Notes: generated from the letters alone by a model not told the origin. 64,000 bases of DNA from Thauera butanivorans NBRC 103042 (GCF_001591165.1 NZ_BCUG01000008.1:1-64000); one strand, 5' to 3'; numbered from the stretch's first letter, positions 52,421 through 62,091 are shown. Program-made: numbers and translations.

Positions 52421-54013
52421 TCACTGGGCGACGGGTTGCCAGTTGAGGATCTTCATCGGGTCGGGGATCGTCAGGTTGATCCGCTTCAGATCGTCAAGCG
52501 TCCACATGTCGGTGTCGCGAAGATGCGGCTGCGCGATCAGCGTTTTGCCATCGCTGCGCACGCCGCCTGCCGCCTTGACGAGATCGGAGAGTTCCCAGCC
52601 TTCGAACTGCTCGAAGAAGTTCTGGAACTCGTAGCGCTCGGGCTCGAGCAGCCACTGGCGCTCGCCATACGGCTCGGCGAAGGCGTAGCGCTTGCCGTTG
52701 TATTCAGTGAACCGCGGCTTGATAGAGCTTTTGGCGAGGCTGGGGCAGAACGGCAAACCCGAGGCATGGTCGACGAAAATGCCGTGACCACGCTCCATCA
52801 GCCAGAGCGCACCACAGAAGCCGCTCTTCGGATCCTCGAAGCCGGCAGCGCGCCACTCCTCGTAGATCTTGCCGTAATGGTTGTACCAACCGGGGTAATT
52901 AGCCTCGAACCACTCCATCGCCAGGCTATCCGGGAGTTCCATGCGGATGCCGGTCAGCGGCCACAGGGCAAGGGCCAGCAGCGCGAGATCGTGGTGTGCC
53001 CAAACGGCGTCTTTCTTGGCGTCGGGCAGGCACTTTGGCGTTTTGACGCCGAACTGCTGCAGTCGGCCCAGCCAGATGCCAGCCCAGTCTTCGTACACCC
53101 ACCGGTTCCAGGACTTGGCCCACGGCTCGACCTTGTACTTGGAACCATATTCGAGCGCCACCCCGACGAAGGGGGTCAGGAACTTGTGCTGCGTCCAGAA
53201 TGCGTTATCGAGGTCCGTTTGCAGGTACTTCATCGTCTCCGGATTGTTCATGATCGACACGATGGTCTGATAGCCGTTGGCCATATGGCGCAGTTCATCG
53301 GTTTCGATCGACAGGAACACGGTCGGCGTGATTTCATCGCCGTTCGCGGCCGCCCATTCGGTAAGCGAAACGATGAGCGGATTGGTGAAGCAGGCTTCGC
53401 CGACCAATTGGAGGTTGATGGAGGACTCGACGGCATCGCCCGCGAGAAAGCCCTCCCCGAAGGCGCGCTTGACACCGGGGTACAGGGGGTTGATCGCCCG
53501 AAGCTGGCGCATGTTGGTGTGGCCGGCGGGGTCGTAGTAGTGCTTGCCGTAGTAGTAATTCACGTACGCGGTCTGGTTCACATGGCGGATTTCGTCGATC
53601 ACCTGAGCGAGGTAACCGTTGCGCTGCTCCGGTGACTGGGCCGTGTCCCACAGCAGAGCAGAACCGGCGATTGCGCCGTATTCGCCGGTCTCGAGGAAGT
53701 TGGAGACCAGCTTCATCACCTCGCCCCATTTCGGATGCACCTTGTTGCCCGCATCCAGACGGTCGAGACCATCGAGCAGGGTGCCGTACTGGCGCTCTTC
53801 CTTGATCGACTCCATGCGCGCGTACTCCTTGGCAGTCAGCTTGAACTGCTCGCGCGTATTGACGTCCATCTCATACTTGGTCGGATACTTCGCGGTCTTG
53901 CCCTTGAAATCCCAAGTGAAATCCTGAAGCCATTTGTGGACTTCCTGAGGATCCACGGAACTCGGGACCGGATTGGCCTTCAAGGCCTGTTTGACTGCCA
54001 TATTTGCTGACAT
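52421..54013 (-). CDS. bmoX: Butane monooxygenase hydroxylase alpha subunit (di-iron)
   Basis: 530 residues from the ATG 54013, preceded by AAGGAGGAAGTG. All di-iron ligands are in place: E111, E141, H144, E206, E240 and H243 (GEYGAIAGSA, DEIRHVNQ, LVGEACFTNP, ETDELRHMANGY), each three below MmoX numbering, and T210 matches MmoX T213. T148 replaces the MmoX pocket cysteine C151. G113, L279, Q320 and F321 coincide with positions I recall being mutated in Thauera butanivorans BmoX, favouring a butane over a methane enzyme. First gene of the operon, driven by the -24/-12 promoter at 54092-54106. Confidence 0.93.
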   Translation of the reverse strand: MSANMAVKQALKANPVPSSVDPQEVHKWLQDFTWDFKGKTAKYPTKYEMDVNTREQFKLTAKEYARMESIKEERQYGTLLDGLDRLDAGNKVHPKWGEVMKLVSNFLETGEYGAIAGSALLWDTAQSPEQRNGYLAQVIDEIRHVNQTAYVNYYYGKHYYDPAGHTNMRQLRAINPLYPGVKRAFGEGFLAGDAVESSINLQLVGEACFTNPLIVSLTEWAAANGDEITPTVFLSIETDELRHMANGYQTIVSIMNNPETMKYLQTDLDNAFWTQHKFLTPFVGVALEYGSKYKVEPWAKSWNRWVYEDWAGIWLGRLQQFGVKTPKCLPDAKKDAVWAHHDLALLALALWPLTGIRMELPDSLAMEWFEANYPGWYNHYGKIYEEWRAAGFEDPKSGFCGALWLMERGHGIFVDHASGLPFCPSLAKSSIKPRFTEYNGKRYAFAEPYGERQWLLEPERYEFQNFFEQFEGWELSDLVKAAGGVRSDGKTLIAQPHLRDTDMWTLDDLKRINLTIPDPMKILNWQPVAQ

Positions 54014-54091
54014 CACTTCCTCCTTTGTGTGTTCTGCTGTCGGTAGCGGCTTCGAATGCTCCATCGGACCGATTCCGCTCTAACGCTTTCA

Positions 54092-54106
54092 GCAAGTGTC
54101 GTGCCA
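54092..54106 (-). promoter_or_regulatory. Sigma54 (-24/-12) promoter of the bmo operon
   Basis: On the minus strand TGGCAC-GACAC-TTGC, an exact match to the core consensus with GG and GC correctly spaced. Predicted start about 54080, giving a leader of about 65 bases to the bmoX ATG. Confidence 0.88.
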
Positions 54107-54196
54107 GCATGGACGGTCGCAGCAAAAGGCCGCAACCGGTGGGCCCCTGGGGAAGACGCGCCGCAAGGTGCGGGGCTCTTGGCCGCTCCAGGCGTG

Positions 54197-54242
54197 TGTT
54201 ACACGTTAAAGAAGGGTACATCTGTAACGCAACGGTACACCC
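54197..54242. promoter_or_regulatory. BmoR upstream activator site (candidate)
   Basis: Inverted half-sites TGTTACA (54197-54203) and TGTAACG (54223-54229), with GGTACA copies between and after them (54215, 54234). It lies about 90-135 bp upstream of the -24 element, a normal enhancer distance. Inferred to bind BmoR. Confidence 0.55.
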
Positions 54243-54537
54243 GCGGCGCCGCGGGAGCGAACGCGAATGTCGAGCGGTCCGACGAATCCGGTTGGGTGTG
54301 GCAAGGATGCAGCCCGAGGCACGCACGCTCGGGCTGTTTCCAATCTTCCGCGCTGTCCGCCGAGGTCCGGGGGCGGTCGCGTAACAGCGCGCTACCGCGA
54401 CAGGAGCATGAGCAGCCGCAGCACCTACTATCTGTGGGGGTGAAGGCGACCGGTGTCACTGACCGCCACAATAGAGCCACCGATGATCGGCATATAGAAG
54501 CCACTCGAACCGGGCTCTGACGGACGTCGTTGGGGGG

Positions 54538-55326
54538 TCAAGAATCGATGTTTTTCGGGGTGCTGGCAAGGGCGTTTTTCGCCCGATTCGGACCCTGTCG
54601 GGGCGCACGGTAAGAGGCCCCGTCGAGCGTGAGGCAATAGGCGTTGTGACGCAGCCGGTCGACGGTGGCCGAGGCCAGCAGCCGGTTGCCGGGGAAGGCC
54701 TGGTCCCACTCGGTGAAGTCGAGGTTGCTGGTGACGATGGTGGCGGTGCGCTCGTAGCGCTCGGCGATGAGGTCGTGCAGATCCTCGTCGGCGGGGGCGC
54801 GAAGGGGTTTGAGGCCGAAGTCGTCGATGATGAGCACCGGCACGCGCGCCAGTTGCTGCAGCTTTCGCTCATAGGTGCCGACCGCGCGGGCGGCGTTCAG
54901 GCTGGCGAGCAGTTGCGCGCAGGAGGCGAAGATGACGTCGTGCCCCTGACGCACGGCGCAGTGGCCGAGCGCTTGCGCCAGATGGCTTTTCCCGGTGCCG
55001 CAAGGACCGACGATCAGCACCGGGGCGCGCTCGTCGATGTAGCGCCCGGTCGCGAGGTCATGGACCAGGGCGCGGTTGGTCGAGGGCAGGCGGTCGAACT
55101 CGAAGCCTTCGAGCGTCTTGCTGGCGCGGAAGGCCGCGCGGCGCAGCCGGGTGCCGAATTTCTTCTGCTCGCGGCGGGCGATCTCGTCCTGGATCAGCAG
55201 GGCGAGGAATTCCGTGTAGGCGAGCTTGGCGTCGATGGCCTGGCGGTTGCGGGCGTCGAGCGAATCGAGGATGCCGGAGAGGCGCAACTGCTTGAGCTGC
55301 GGTGCCAGTTCGGTGGCAGGGTTCAT
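54538..55326 (-). CDS. istB: IS21 helper ATPase IstB
   Basis: 262 residues, DnaA/DnaC-like AAA+ ATPase with Walker A GPCGTGKSHLA and Walker B VLIIDDFGLK. It selects and remodels target DNA for IstA. It follows istA by 42 bp on the same strand. Intact. Confidence 0.95.
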   Translation of the reverse strand: MNPATELAPQLKQLRLSGILDSLDARNRQAIDAKLAYTEFLALLIQDEIARREQKKFGTRLRRAAFRASKTLEGFEFDRLPSTNRALVHDLATGRYIDERAPVLIVGPCGTGKSHLAQALGHCAVRQGHDVIFASCAQLLASLNAARAVGTYERKLQQLARVPVLIIDDFGLKPLRAPADEDLHDLIAERYERTATIVTSNLDFTEWDQAFPGNRLLASATVDRLRHNAYCLTLDGASYRAPRQGPNRAKNALASTPKNIDS

Positions 55327-55368
55327 GGTGAGGCTCCTTGGGTGAAGTGGGCGCGCGCTGCGCCCGGG

Positions 55369-56916
55369 TCAGTGAAACGTGGGGCCGTCGTCTTCGAACA
55401 GCGACGCGGTGGCGCGCGCGAAGCGGGCACGGCCGGCATAGGGCTCGGGGGTGATCGTGCTCACCGGCGCGAGGTCGTGACCGCCGGCGAGGATGGTCTT
55501 GACGGTGCGGTAGTGCGGGCTGTCGTGGGCGATGGCCCGCTCGCACGCGGCCTCGAGGCGTGCCGCGCCGTACGGGTCCTTGAGCGCGAGAACGCCCTGG
55601 GCGGCGCGCAGGCGCTCGCTGATGCGGTCCGAGAGCAGTTGCCCGATCAGCTGCGCGCAGGCGTCTCCGATCTCGCGGGCCTGCTGCAGACACCAGCTGC
55701 GGTCGTGCGCGAAGAAGCGCTGGGCGGCCGGCGGCAGATGGTCGGAGACGGTGCGCCGCTCGCCGGGACGCCGCGCGCGGGCATGCGTGGCGACGGGCTT
55801 GAAGTCGTGATAGACCGTGACCACGGCGTCGGTGGCCCGCAGCCACAGCGCCTTGCCCACCAGCGCGAACGGCACCGAGTACAGCGCACGCTCGAAGCTG
55901 ACGTGGCAGTCGCGATGCACCGTCACCGAATGCCAGGTGCCCAGATCCGGCGGCACCTCGGGGAGCGGCAGTAAGGTGCTGCGCTCGACCGCAAAGGTGT
56001 CGAGCGGGCGCACGCGGGTGGTGCCGTGGATGCGCAGCCCGGCCTCCTTCAACACCCACTCGCGCGCCTGCGCGTTGAGATCGGCCAGATCGCGGAAACT
56101 GCGCGTGGGCAGGAAGTTGCCCTTCACGTATTTGACACCGGCCTCGACGATGCCCTTCTTCTGCGGGTCGTGCGGCGGGCAGGCGTCGATCCGGAAGCCG
56201 TAGCCCTCGGCGCACTCGGCGTAGGCGCGCTGCACCTGCGGGTCGTGCATGCACGCGCGGGTGATCGCGCACTTGGCGTTATCGATGATGAGCCGGGCGG
56301 GCACGGCGCCGAACCACTCGAAGGCGCGACGGTGGCAGCCGAGCCAGGTGCGCACGCTCTGGTCCCAGACGAACTCCACGTACTGGTGACGCGAAAAGCA
56401 CAACGTCATCACGAACGCCCACGTGCGGCGGATCTCGCCCGTGGCGGGGTCGACCAGATGGGGACCCGCGCCGAAGTCCACCTGCGCGGCCTCGCCCGGC
56501 GCGAAGGTGAGCCGCACCGTGGCCTCAGGCGGCTGCTCGCGGCCGATCTGCGCGATCAGCCGGCGCACGCTGGAGTAGTGCCCGCTGAACCCGTGCTCGC
56601 GCTTGAGCGTGGTGTGGATCACCACGCCGGAGACGCCCTGCCCGAGCCACTGCTCGACCAGCGGCCGGTACGCGGCTATCGAGGACTGGGCCGTCACCGG
56701 CAACTTCGGCGGCCCGAGCGCGGCGGCGATCTCGGCGTCCTCGGGCAAGGGCCGCTCGGGATCGAGCCAACCCTGGCCGCGAGCCAGCTCGCGGAATCGG
56801 GCCGCCTTGCTGCGCCCCATCAGTTTCGAGCGCGCGATCTCGCGCTCGGAATCGCCCTGGCGCATGCGCATCAGGGCCTGGCGGTACTCGTACATCTCGA
56901 TGCTCCTGCGGGCCAC
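55369..56916 (-). CDS. istA: IS21 transposase IstA
   Basis: 515 residues. Helix-turn-helix N-terminus (DSEREIARSKLMGRSKAARF), catalytic core with VDFGAGP (Asp), RLIIDNAKCAI (Asp) and KKGIVEAGVKYVKGNF (Glu), and a long C-terminal beta-rich domain. Intact, so the element may be mobile. Confidence 0.95.
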   Translation of the reverse strand: MARRSIEMYEYRQALMRMRQGDSEREIARSKLMGRSKAARFRELARGQGWLDPERPLPEDAEIAAALGPPKLPVTAQSSIAAYRPLVEQWLGQGVSGVVIHTTLKREHGFSGHYSSVRRLIAQIGREQPPEATVRLTFAPGEAAQVDFGAGPHLVDPATGEIRRTWAFVMTLCFSRHQYVEFVWDQSVRTWLGCHRRAFEWFGAVPARLIIDNAKCAITRACMHDPQVQRAYAECAEGYGFRIDACPPHDPQKKGIVEAGVKYVKGNFLPTRSFRDLADLNAQAREWVLKEAGLRIHGTTRVRPLDTFAVERSTLLPLPEVPPDLGTWHSVTVHRDCHVSFERALYSVPFALVGKALWLRATDAVVTVYHDFKPVATHARARRPGERRTVSDHLPPAAQRFFAHDRSWCLQQAREIGDACAQLIGQLLSDRISERLRAAQGVLALKDPYGAARLEAACERAIAHDSPHYRTVKTILAGGHDLAPVSTITPEPYAGRARFARATASLFEDDGPTFH

Positions 56917-57025
56917 CGCCTACCTCCTGCCGAACAAAAAGGCAGCAGGGTAGCGATGGACCGGTCAAGGTCGAGACGTCCGTCAGAGGGGAAGTGGCTC
57001 CATTACGCCGATCCGGCGCTGGCCT

Positions 57026-59035
57026 CTATGTGCCGATCCGCGACTGGCTCCAATGTGCCGGTCGGTGACAACCGGTTGGTGAAAGTTGCCTCAGCTTGCG
57101 GTAGATCGTGGTCCGGCTGACCCCCAACTGCCGTGCGGCGACCGATATATTTCCCTCGTTTTGCTCGATCGCCTGCTCGATGGCATCCAACGCGAGATCT
57201 TGCAACTTTTTGGCAGGACCGCTTCCCGACGCCGGCTGTCGCGCGCGATGCGCCGCCGTCGAACCGTCTTCCTCGATCGGTCGGAGGCCCGAATCGACCT
57301 CCATGACGAAGTCTTCGGGGAGGTGATGGGGCTCAATGACATGGCCGTCGTCGAGCATGGCAAGCGCTGCATCGAGAACGTTATGTAGTTGGCGTAGGTT
57401 GCCGGGCCACGCATGCCGCTTGAAGAGCGTCATCACTTCTGGGCTCACGCTGTAGTGCGGCTCGCCCCCGCAACACTGAAAGAGGATATGGTTAACCAGG
57501 GCGGCAAGGTCGCTACGTTGACGCAGGGGTGGCAGCGAGATCGCCAGCCCGTTCAGGCGGTAGTAGAGGTCTTCGCGGAACTGGCCCTGCGCTATCAGGC
57601 TGCGCAAATTGCGGTGCGTCGCGCATACCAGCGCAATGTCGACCGGCATAGGTTCGCGACCGCCGAGGGGCATCACTGCCCGGTCCTGTAGAACCCGCAG
57701 CAGTCTGGTCTGCAGCCCCGGCGCCATGTCTCCGATCTCGTCGAGGAACAACGTGCCGCCGTGGGCCTGGGCGACCTTGCCGATGTTGCCTTTGCGCCGT
57801 CCGCCAGTGAAGGCCCCTTCTTCGTATCCGAAAAGCTCGGACTCGATCAAACCCTCGGGTATGGCGGCGCAATTGACGGCAACGAACGGCCCCTTGCTTC
57901 TCGGGCTCTCGGCATGCAGATGCTTGGCGAACACTTCCTTGCCGGCACCCGTCTCGCCCTGGATGAGGATGCTGAGGTTGCGGCCGATCGCGCGGCGGGC
58001 GCGGTCAATCGCGAGGCGGACTGCTGCGTCGCCCGTGTCCAGCGAATCCAGAGGCCGCGGTGCCGGCCGAGGAGGGCGGGCGTGGGCGGCCGGACGTGGC
58101 GGAACACGCAGGCCCGGTTCCACTCGGGCGTAGACCTGAACGCCGCCGTAGAGCGAGACGCGGACGAGACCGAAGGCGGACTGCCGCACGTGGTCGAGAA
58201 AGGCCCCGAAATTCAAGTCGAAGACGGAATCGAAACGGTGATCGGCGACGGCCTCCAGGTTGAGCCCTGCGATCTTGAGCCCAGCACGGTTCATCGAGAC
58301 GATGGTTCCCTCGCGCGACAGCACGGCTATCCCTTCGCGCATCGTTCCGACGAAGTCGGGGCGCACATGAAAGTGCAGCAGAATGCAATCGGCAAAGGTC
58401 TGGCGGAACAACTGATTCTCGATGAATTGCACCGCCATCTGAACAAAGGGAATCGGAACCGGGCCCATGTCCCCCGCATATCCGCTGATATCCAGAATTC
58501 CGGTGAACTCGCCGAACGGATCGTAGATCGGCGCCGCGGTGCAGGTGAAAATCGTATTCGACTCGAGGTAGTGCTCTGCGCCGTGGATCGCTACGGGCCT
58601 CCTCTCCGCGAGCGCGGTTCCCATGGCATTGGTGCCTCGGGCGTGTTCGTCCCAGCAGACGCCCACCCGCACGGCCCGGCGGCGGGCGTCTTCAAGGAGG
58701 GTGTCGTTTCCCTGGTTCAGCAGCACGACGCCCCGTTCGTCGTTCAGGATGATCATCCTGGGGGCGTCGTTCATCTGCTCCATCAACGCGTCGACGACCG
58801 GCTCGGCAGCAAGGATCAGCGCCCGCTTGGCCTCAACCGTTTCGTCAAGCGCCGTTCGCGGGATCGGGTCGAACTCCTGGCGGGCATTGGGAACGACACC
58901 TTCAGCACGACACCGGGTCCACGAGCGCAAAACGACATCAGCCACTTTCCCCGGCTGACACTCGTTGCCGTCCCAGACCGCTCTGCGCATCGACGCGACT
59001 GTCTCCAGCCGCGCGAACTCTTGCATCTTGGACAT
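57026..59035 (-). CDS. bmoR: Sigma54-dependent activator of the bmo operon (AcoR-type), C-terminus altered by IS21
   Basis: 669 residues: N-terminal AcoR-like sensing region including a GAF domain (about 70-215), AAA+ domain with GETGAGKE (360-367), the sigma54-contact loop GAFTGG (407-412) and LFLDEIGD, then a Fis-type helix-turn-helix (VAARQLGVSRTTIYRKLRQL). The final residues after SPTG come from the IS21 end; removing the IS and one ACCGG restores SPTGRLHPHR and a stop at 54428. The helix-turn-helix is complete, so activity is probably retained. Homologues respond to the alcohol products of alkane oxidation. Confidence 0.88.
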   Translation of the reverse strand: MSKMQEFARLETVASMRRAVWDGNECQPGKVADVVLRSWTRCRAEGVVPNARQEFDPIPRTALDETVEAKRALILAAEPVVDALMEQMNDAPRMIILNDERGVVLLNQGNDTLLEDARRRAVRVGVCWDEHARGTNAMGTALAERRPVAIHGAEHYLESNTIFTCTAAPIYDPFGEFTGILDISGYAGDMGPVPIPFVQMAVQFIENQLFRQTFADCILLHFHVRPDFVGTMREGIAVLSREGTIVSMNRAGLKIAGLNLEAVADHRFDSVFDLNFGAFLDHVRQSAFGLVRVSLYGGVQVYARVEPGLRVPPRPAAHARPPRPAPRPLDSLDTGDAAVRLAIDRARRAIGRNLSILIQGETGAGKEVFAKHLHAESPRSKGPFVAVNCAAIPEGLIESELFGYEEGAFTGGRRKGNIGKVAQAHGGTLFLDEIGDMAPGLQTRLLRVLQDRAVMPLGGREPMPVDIALVCATHRNLRSLIAQGQFREDLYYRLNGLAISLPPLRQRSDLAALVNHILFQCCGGEPHYSVSPEVMTLFKRHAWPGNLRQLHNVLDAALAMLDDGHVIEPHHLPEDFVMEVDSGLRPIEEDGSTAAHRARQPASGSGPAKKLQDLALDAIEQAIEQNEGNISVAARQLGVSRTTIYRKLRQLSPTGCHRPAHWSQSRIGT

Positions 59036-59495
59036 ACCGTCTCCTCATTCACCTCTGTCGGGCGAATTGCTTATCTTCGCGAGTCTCTCCTCGCTGTCGA
59101 GAGCTTTAGCAAAACCATAATAGCACGTGGGAAATTTTGGTGGTATCTGCCCGCTCAAGGTCACCTCAAGGTCCGCGCAAGCCCCTCGGGCAGGTGCGTG
59201 AAGCCGCGGATCAGACCGATTCTCGACAAATTGTTACTGAATACGAAAATAGAACGTCGCTCCGCACTCAGGTTCTCCGGATCTCGTACCTGATTGAGGA
59301 CGATGCTTGGCGTTCATGCCGTCGCCGGCGGCGTACACGTTCGTCTACCGGGCGTTGCCGTCGGCGGCGGTCGATGGCGATATCATAATCCAGTTGCAGT
59401 GCGCCGGCACGACGCCCTGGTGCACGGTCTGCCACGCAGCGTGTCTGTGGGGTGAGCCATCAAAGTGTGGTAGCGCACGTTCATTACCGGATGTA
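59036..59495. other. Spacer upstream of bmoR
   Basis: About 460 bp with no supported gene. It is rather AT-rich near 59095-59130 and 59220-59260, where a sigma70 promoter for bmoR is likely, but I could not assign -35/-10 boxes with confidence. Confidence 0.4.
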
Positions 59496-60131
59496 TTAGC
59501 GTTTTCGCGAGAACCGGAAACGACAGACATTGCCGCCCTTGGCGATGCACTCCTGATGGTCGACCTTGCTGTCCGTAAACGTGGACAGCAGGGCCAGGTC
59601 GAACTCGCAGATATCCGGGTCGTCCATGGCGAGCTTGTGGAAAACGCAGTTGTTGGCCTCAATCACCGGCTCTTTGCCTTCGGCATCGACGCTGCCGATC
59701 TCGTAACCCAGCGCCTCCATGAGTTCGGCGAGCTTGGCCACGCGCTGCCGCCGGCCTTCGAGCCCGCCATGCTGACGGAGCAACAAGCGGGCAATGCCCG
59801 ATCCCATGGCCGCGAGGCGTTCCCGCGTCGCCTCGGCGCCGGCTTCCTGCTTCATGGACTCGACCACCAACTGGGCGAACCAGGAATACTGACGGGGAAA
59901 AAGCTCCTTGCCCGCCGCAGTGAGCACGTAGAGTTGCTCCGGCCGCCCGCCGGAAGGACGGGACTCGCCGTGGGCGACCAGCCCCTCGTTCTCCAGGGCG
60001 GCAAGATGCTGGCGAACCGCGTTGCTGGAGATGCCCAGCCGCGCCGAGAGCTCGACCACCGTCAAACCGCCCTTGCTCCTCAGGAGGAGCTTCAGCAACT
60101 CCCGCTGGCGCGTTCCCAATATGGCAAGCAT
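59496..60131 (-). CDS. Winged-helix regulator with cysteine cluster (SufR-like)
   Basis: 211 residues from the ATG 60131 after GGAGAG; a longer start at 60212 would sit inside the operator and adds nothing family-like. N-terminal winged helix ([30 protein letters not shown]) and C-terminal cysteines at 162, 175, 195 and 203 ([29 protein letters not shown]), suitable for an iron-sulphur cluster or metal. SufR relatives repress in response to cluster status. Divergent from folE2, so it may control it and itself. Confidence 0.7.
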   Translation of the reverse strand: MLAILGTRQRELLKLLLRSKGGLTVVELSARLGISSNAVRQHLAALENEGLVAHGESRPSGGRPEQLYVLTAAGKELFPRQYSWFAQLVVESMKQEAGAEATRERLAAMGSGIARLLLRQHGGLEGRRQRVAKLAELMEALGYEIGSVDAEGKEPVIEANNCVFHKLAMDDPDICEFDLALLSTFTDSKVDHQECIAKGGNVCRFRFSRKR

Positions 60132-60210
60132 GTCACGCTCTCCGACTGTCCTGGACTCGCCTCCTGACGCGCTCCGCATCGACACGGTCGGTGGCTCTGG
60201 GGCTTTATAC

Positions 60211-60236
60211 ATAAAACCATTGAGAAAGGATTTTAT
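60211..60236. promoter_or_regulatory. Operator candidate between the SufR-like gene and folE2
   Basis: Inverted repeat ATAAAACC/GGATTTTAT (60211-60218 and 60228-60236; one unpaired base) in the divergent promoter region. Placement between the regulator and folE2 suggests autoregulation. Confidence 0.45.
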
Positions 60237-60300
60237 CTACTTTACTCTAGTGCGGCCAGTTCTCCGTTTTGTTCGACCCCATTCCCGAGGAAGGACCGAG

Positions 60301-61110
60301 ATGAATGCCCCTGACAGAGCAACTCTGATGCCGGACGTCCAGTCGCAACTGGATGGCCGTGACCTACCCATACATGCGGTCGGGGTCAAGGGCCTCAGAT
60401 ACCCTGCCACCATCCGGTCGGGCGCCGAGCGGCTGGCGACCGTTGCCACCCTGTCGCTCACCGTCGGTTTGGCGGCGCACGTCAAGGGAACCCTCATGTC
60501 CCGCTTCGTCGAACTGATGGAGGAGCAGACCGGCCCGCTGGATCAGGCGGCGTTCAAAGCCCTGGCCCTCGCAATGTTGGACAGGCTGGAGGCGAGGAGG
60601 GGCACGATCGAGATGCGCTTTCCCTATTTCGTGAGCAAGACGGCGCCGGTGTCGGGTGTGCGGAGCCTCCTCGACTACGAGGTCTGCTGGCAGGGCTCGG
60701 TATCCGATGCCGGGGAGTATTCCTTTTCCTTGCGCGTCCTGGTGCCGGCGACGAGCCTGTGCCCCTGCTCCAAGGGAATCTCCGACTACGGCGCCCACAA
60801 CCAGCGCTCCCATATCGGCATCGAGGTGAGGCTGGCTGGCGACATGCTGATCGAGGAATTGATCGCCGTCGCCGAAGAGAGCGCCTCCTGCGAGGTGTAC
60901 GGGCTTCTCAAGCGGCCGGACGAGAAATTCGTTACCGAGCGGGCCTATGACAATCCGAAATTCGTCGAGGATCTGGTCCGGGATGTGGCCCTGGCGCTCA
61001 ACCGGGATCGGCGCTTGGCGGACTATGTGGTAGAAGCGGAAAACTTCGAATCGATCCACAACCATTCGTCCTTTGCACGCATTGTCAAACCTGTGCAGGC
61101 AGGAGGATGA
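60301..61110 (+). CDS. folE2: GTP cyclohydrolase FolE2 (type IB)
   Basis: 269 residues starting [20 protein letters not shown] after GAGGAAGG. It has the FolE2 active-site segment [20 protein letters not shown] (catalytic Cys and His residues) and the T-fold beta sheet. First step of folate/pterin synthesis, GTP to dihydroneopterin triphosphate, using metals other than zinc if needed. Bacteria often keep FolE2 as a metal-limitation backup, which fits the cysteine-cluster regulator next door. Confidence 0.92.
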   Translation: MNAPDRATLMPDVQSQLDGRDLPIHAVGVKGLRYPATIRSGAERLATVATLSLTVGLAAHVKGTLMSRFVELMEEQTGPLDQAAFKALALAMLDRLEARRGTIEMRFPYFVSKTAPVSGVRSLLDYEVCWQGSVSDAGEYSFSLRVLVPATSLCPCSKGISDYGAHNQRSHIGIEVRLAGDMLIEELIAVAEESASCEVYGLLKRPDEKFVTERAYDNPKFVEDLVRDVALALNRDRRLADYVVEAENFESIHNHSSFARIVKPVQAGG

Positions 61111-61282
61111 ACGTGAGTACGCACGAAATCCGACTCTGAGGCGCTAAAGACATCGCCGAAGGGAACATGGCCGGGTCCGCGGCGCTCAGTTACGTCTGCG
61201 GGCTGGTGCGGTGCGAGTTGGGCGGGAGGCCCTCGGCTACTCGCTGCTTCGCCCCGTCCTCTTGGCACGCCGTCCTGGCGAC

Positions 61283-61912
61283 TCAGGCAGTGCGCGAGCG
61301 CAGATCCCTAACGCCGCGGCCGAGCTTGCGCCTGAGCAGTGCACGCAGCGTGACGCCGTCCGAGTAACCGACCTGCGAAGCGATCTGCTCCACGCTGGCG
61401 TTGCTCGTCTGCAGGAGATGCACCGCCCGCTCGACGCGGAGATCTTGAAAGTAGGAAAGAGGCGATTTGCCGAGCACTGCCTGCAGGCGACGCGCCAAGG
61501 TGCGTTCGCTGGTGCCCACGCTGAGAGCAGCCCGACTCAGCGAAAATCCCTCGGCCAAGTTGCGGCGCGCCCAGTGCTCGAAGCGTTCCGCCAGCGCGTC
61601 GTCGTGCGCAAGATGGTCGGGAATGATAAAGGCCGCCTGTGACGCCCTGGGTTCGACAAGCAGATATCGTGCGATGAGCGCTGCGAGCGCCGGGCTATGC
61701 CTACGAATCAGGCTGAGAGCCAGGTCGACGTGCGCCAGCGCGGCGCCGGCGGTGACGAAAGCGCCCGATGTTGCGAGCATGCGCGTCTCGTCCAGGCGAA
61801 CGCCCGGATAGCGCTGGCGGAAGAGCATGTGGACGACATAGAGCGCACCCGCCCGCGACTGCGTCGCTTTTTTTGGCATGGTCTTTGCTGCCTGCTGAAC
61901 GTCGGCCGCCAA
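61283..61912 (-). pseudogene. AraC/GlxA-type regulator lacking most of its N-terminal domain
   Basis: The 209 codons hold the end of a DJ-1/PfpI domain (FRQRYPGVRLDETRMLATSG, GAALAHVDLALSLIRRHSPA) and a full AraC-type double helix-turn-helix (FSLSRAALSVGTSERTLARR, SNASVEQIASQVGYSDGVTL). Complete GlxA-type proteins are about 320 residues; the first 110-150 are missing, although an ATG happens to be present. DNA binding could persist without ligand control. The front of such a gene lies at 43995-45398 on the same strand but in the wrong order for a simple split. Confidence 0.65.
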
Positions 61913-61985
61913 GTGCTCCGCAATTCGATTAACTGGGGGGCTGATGTGACTCAGGGGTGTATCGAGCTACACAAGTGATGCAGCC

Positions 61986-62036
61986 TGTAACAGGTGGTAC
62001 TTGCGAATGTTACAACCCGGCTGAGCGGGTGTTACG
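61986..62036 (+). promoter_or_regulatory. Three TGTTAC-type boxes upstream of the porin gene
   Basis: TGTAACA (61986-61992) and TGTTACA (62008-62014) form a perfect inverted repeat; a third box TGTTACG follows at 62030-62036. The three start exactly 22 bp apart, two helical turns. Same half-site as upstream of bmoX, so BmoR or a close relative is the likely ligand. Confidence 0.55.
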
Positions 62037-62091
62037 TTGCGTAGTGGGTCGAGCCCTGGCGGTCTGCGGAGTTAGAGATTCGACGACCGCG

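Larger units (their letters stand above)
54449..57075 (-). mobile_element. IS21-family insertion sequence, complete, with 5-bp target duplication
   Basis: Element 54454-57070 (2617 bp) has ends TGTCACTGACCGCCACAA and, reverse-complemented from 57070, TGTCACCGACCGGCACAT, with subterminal repeats ending GAGCCA. ACCGG is duplicated on both sides (54449-54453 and 57071-57075). It lies in the last codons of bmoR and leaves the bmoX control region intact. The transposase genes istA and istB are both complete. Confidence 0.93.

Noticed and set aside
52421-54013. True methane monooxygenase
   Set aside because: Pocket Cys replaced by Thr, BmoX-type residues at diagnostic positions, and neighbouring short-chain acyl-CoA genes point to butane oxidation.
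59137-59388. Plus-strand frames upstream of bmoR
   Set aside because: Low-complexity Arg/Ser-rich translations without ribosome sites.
61283-61912. Other half of the GlxA-type gene at 43995-45398 separated by simple insertion
   Set aside because: Both are on the minus strand but the front half has the lower coordinate, which insertion alone cannot produce, and the middle of the protein is missing from both.
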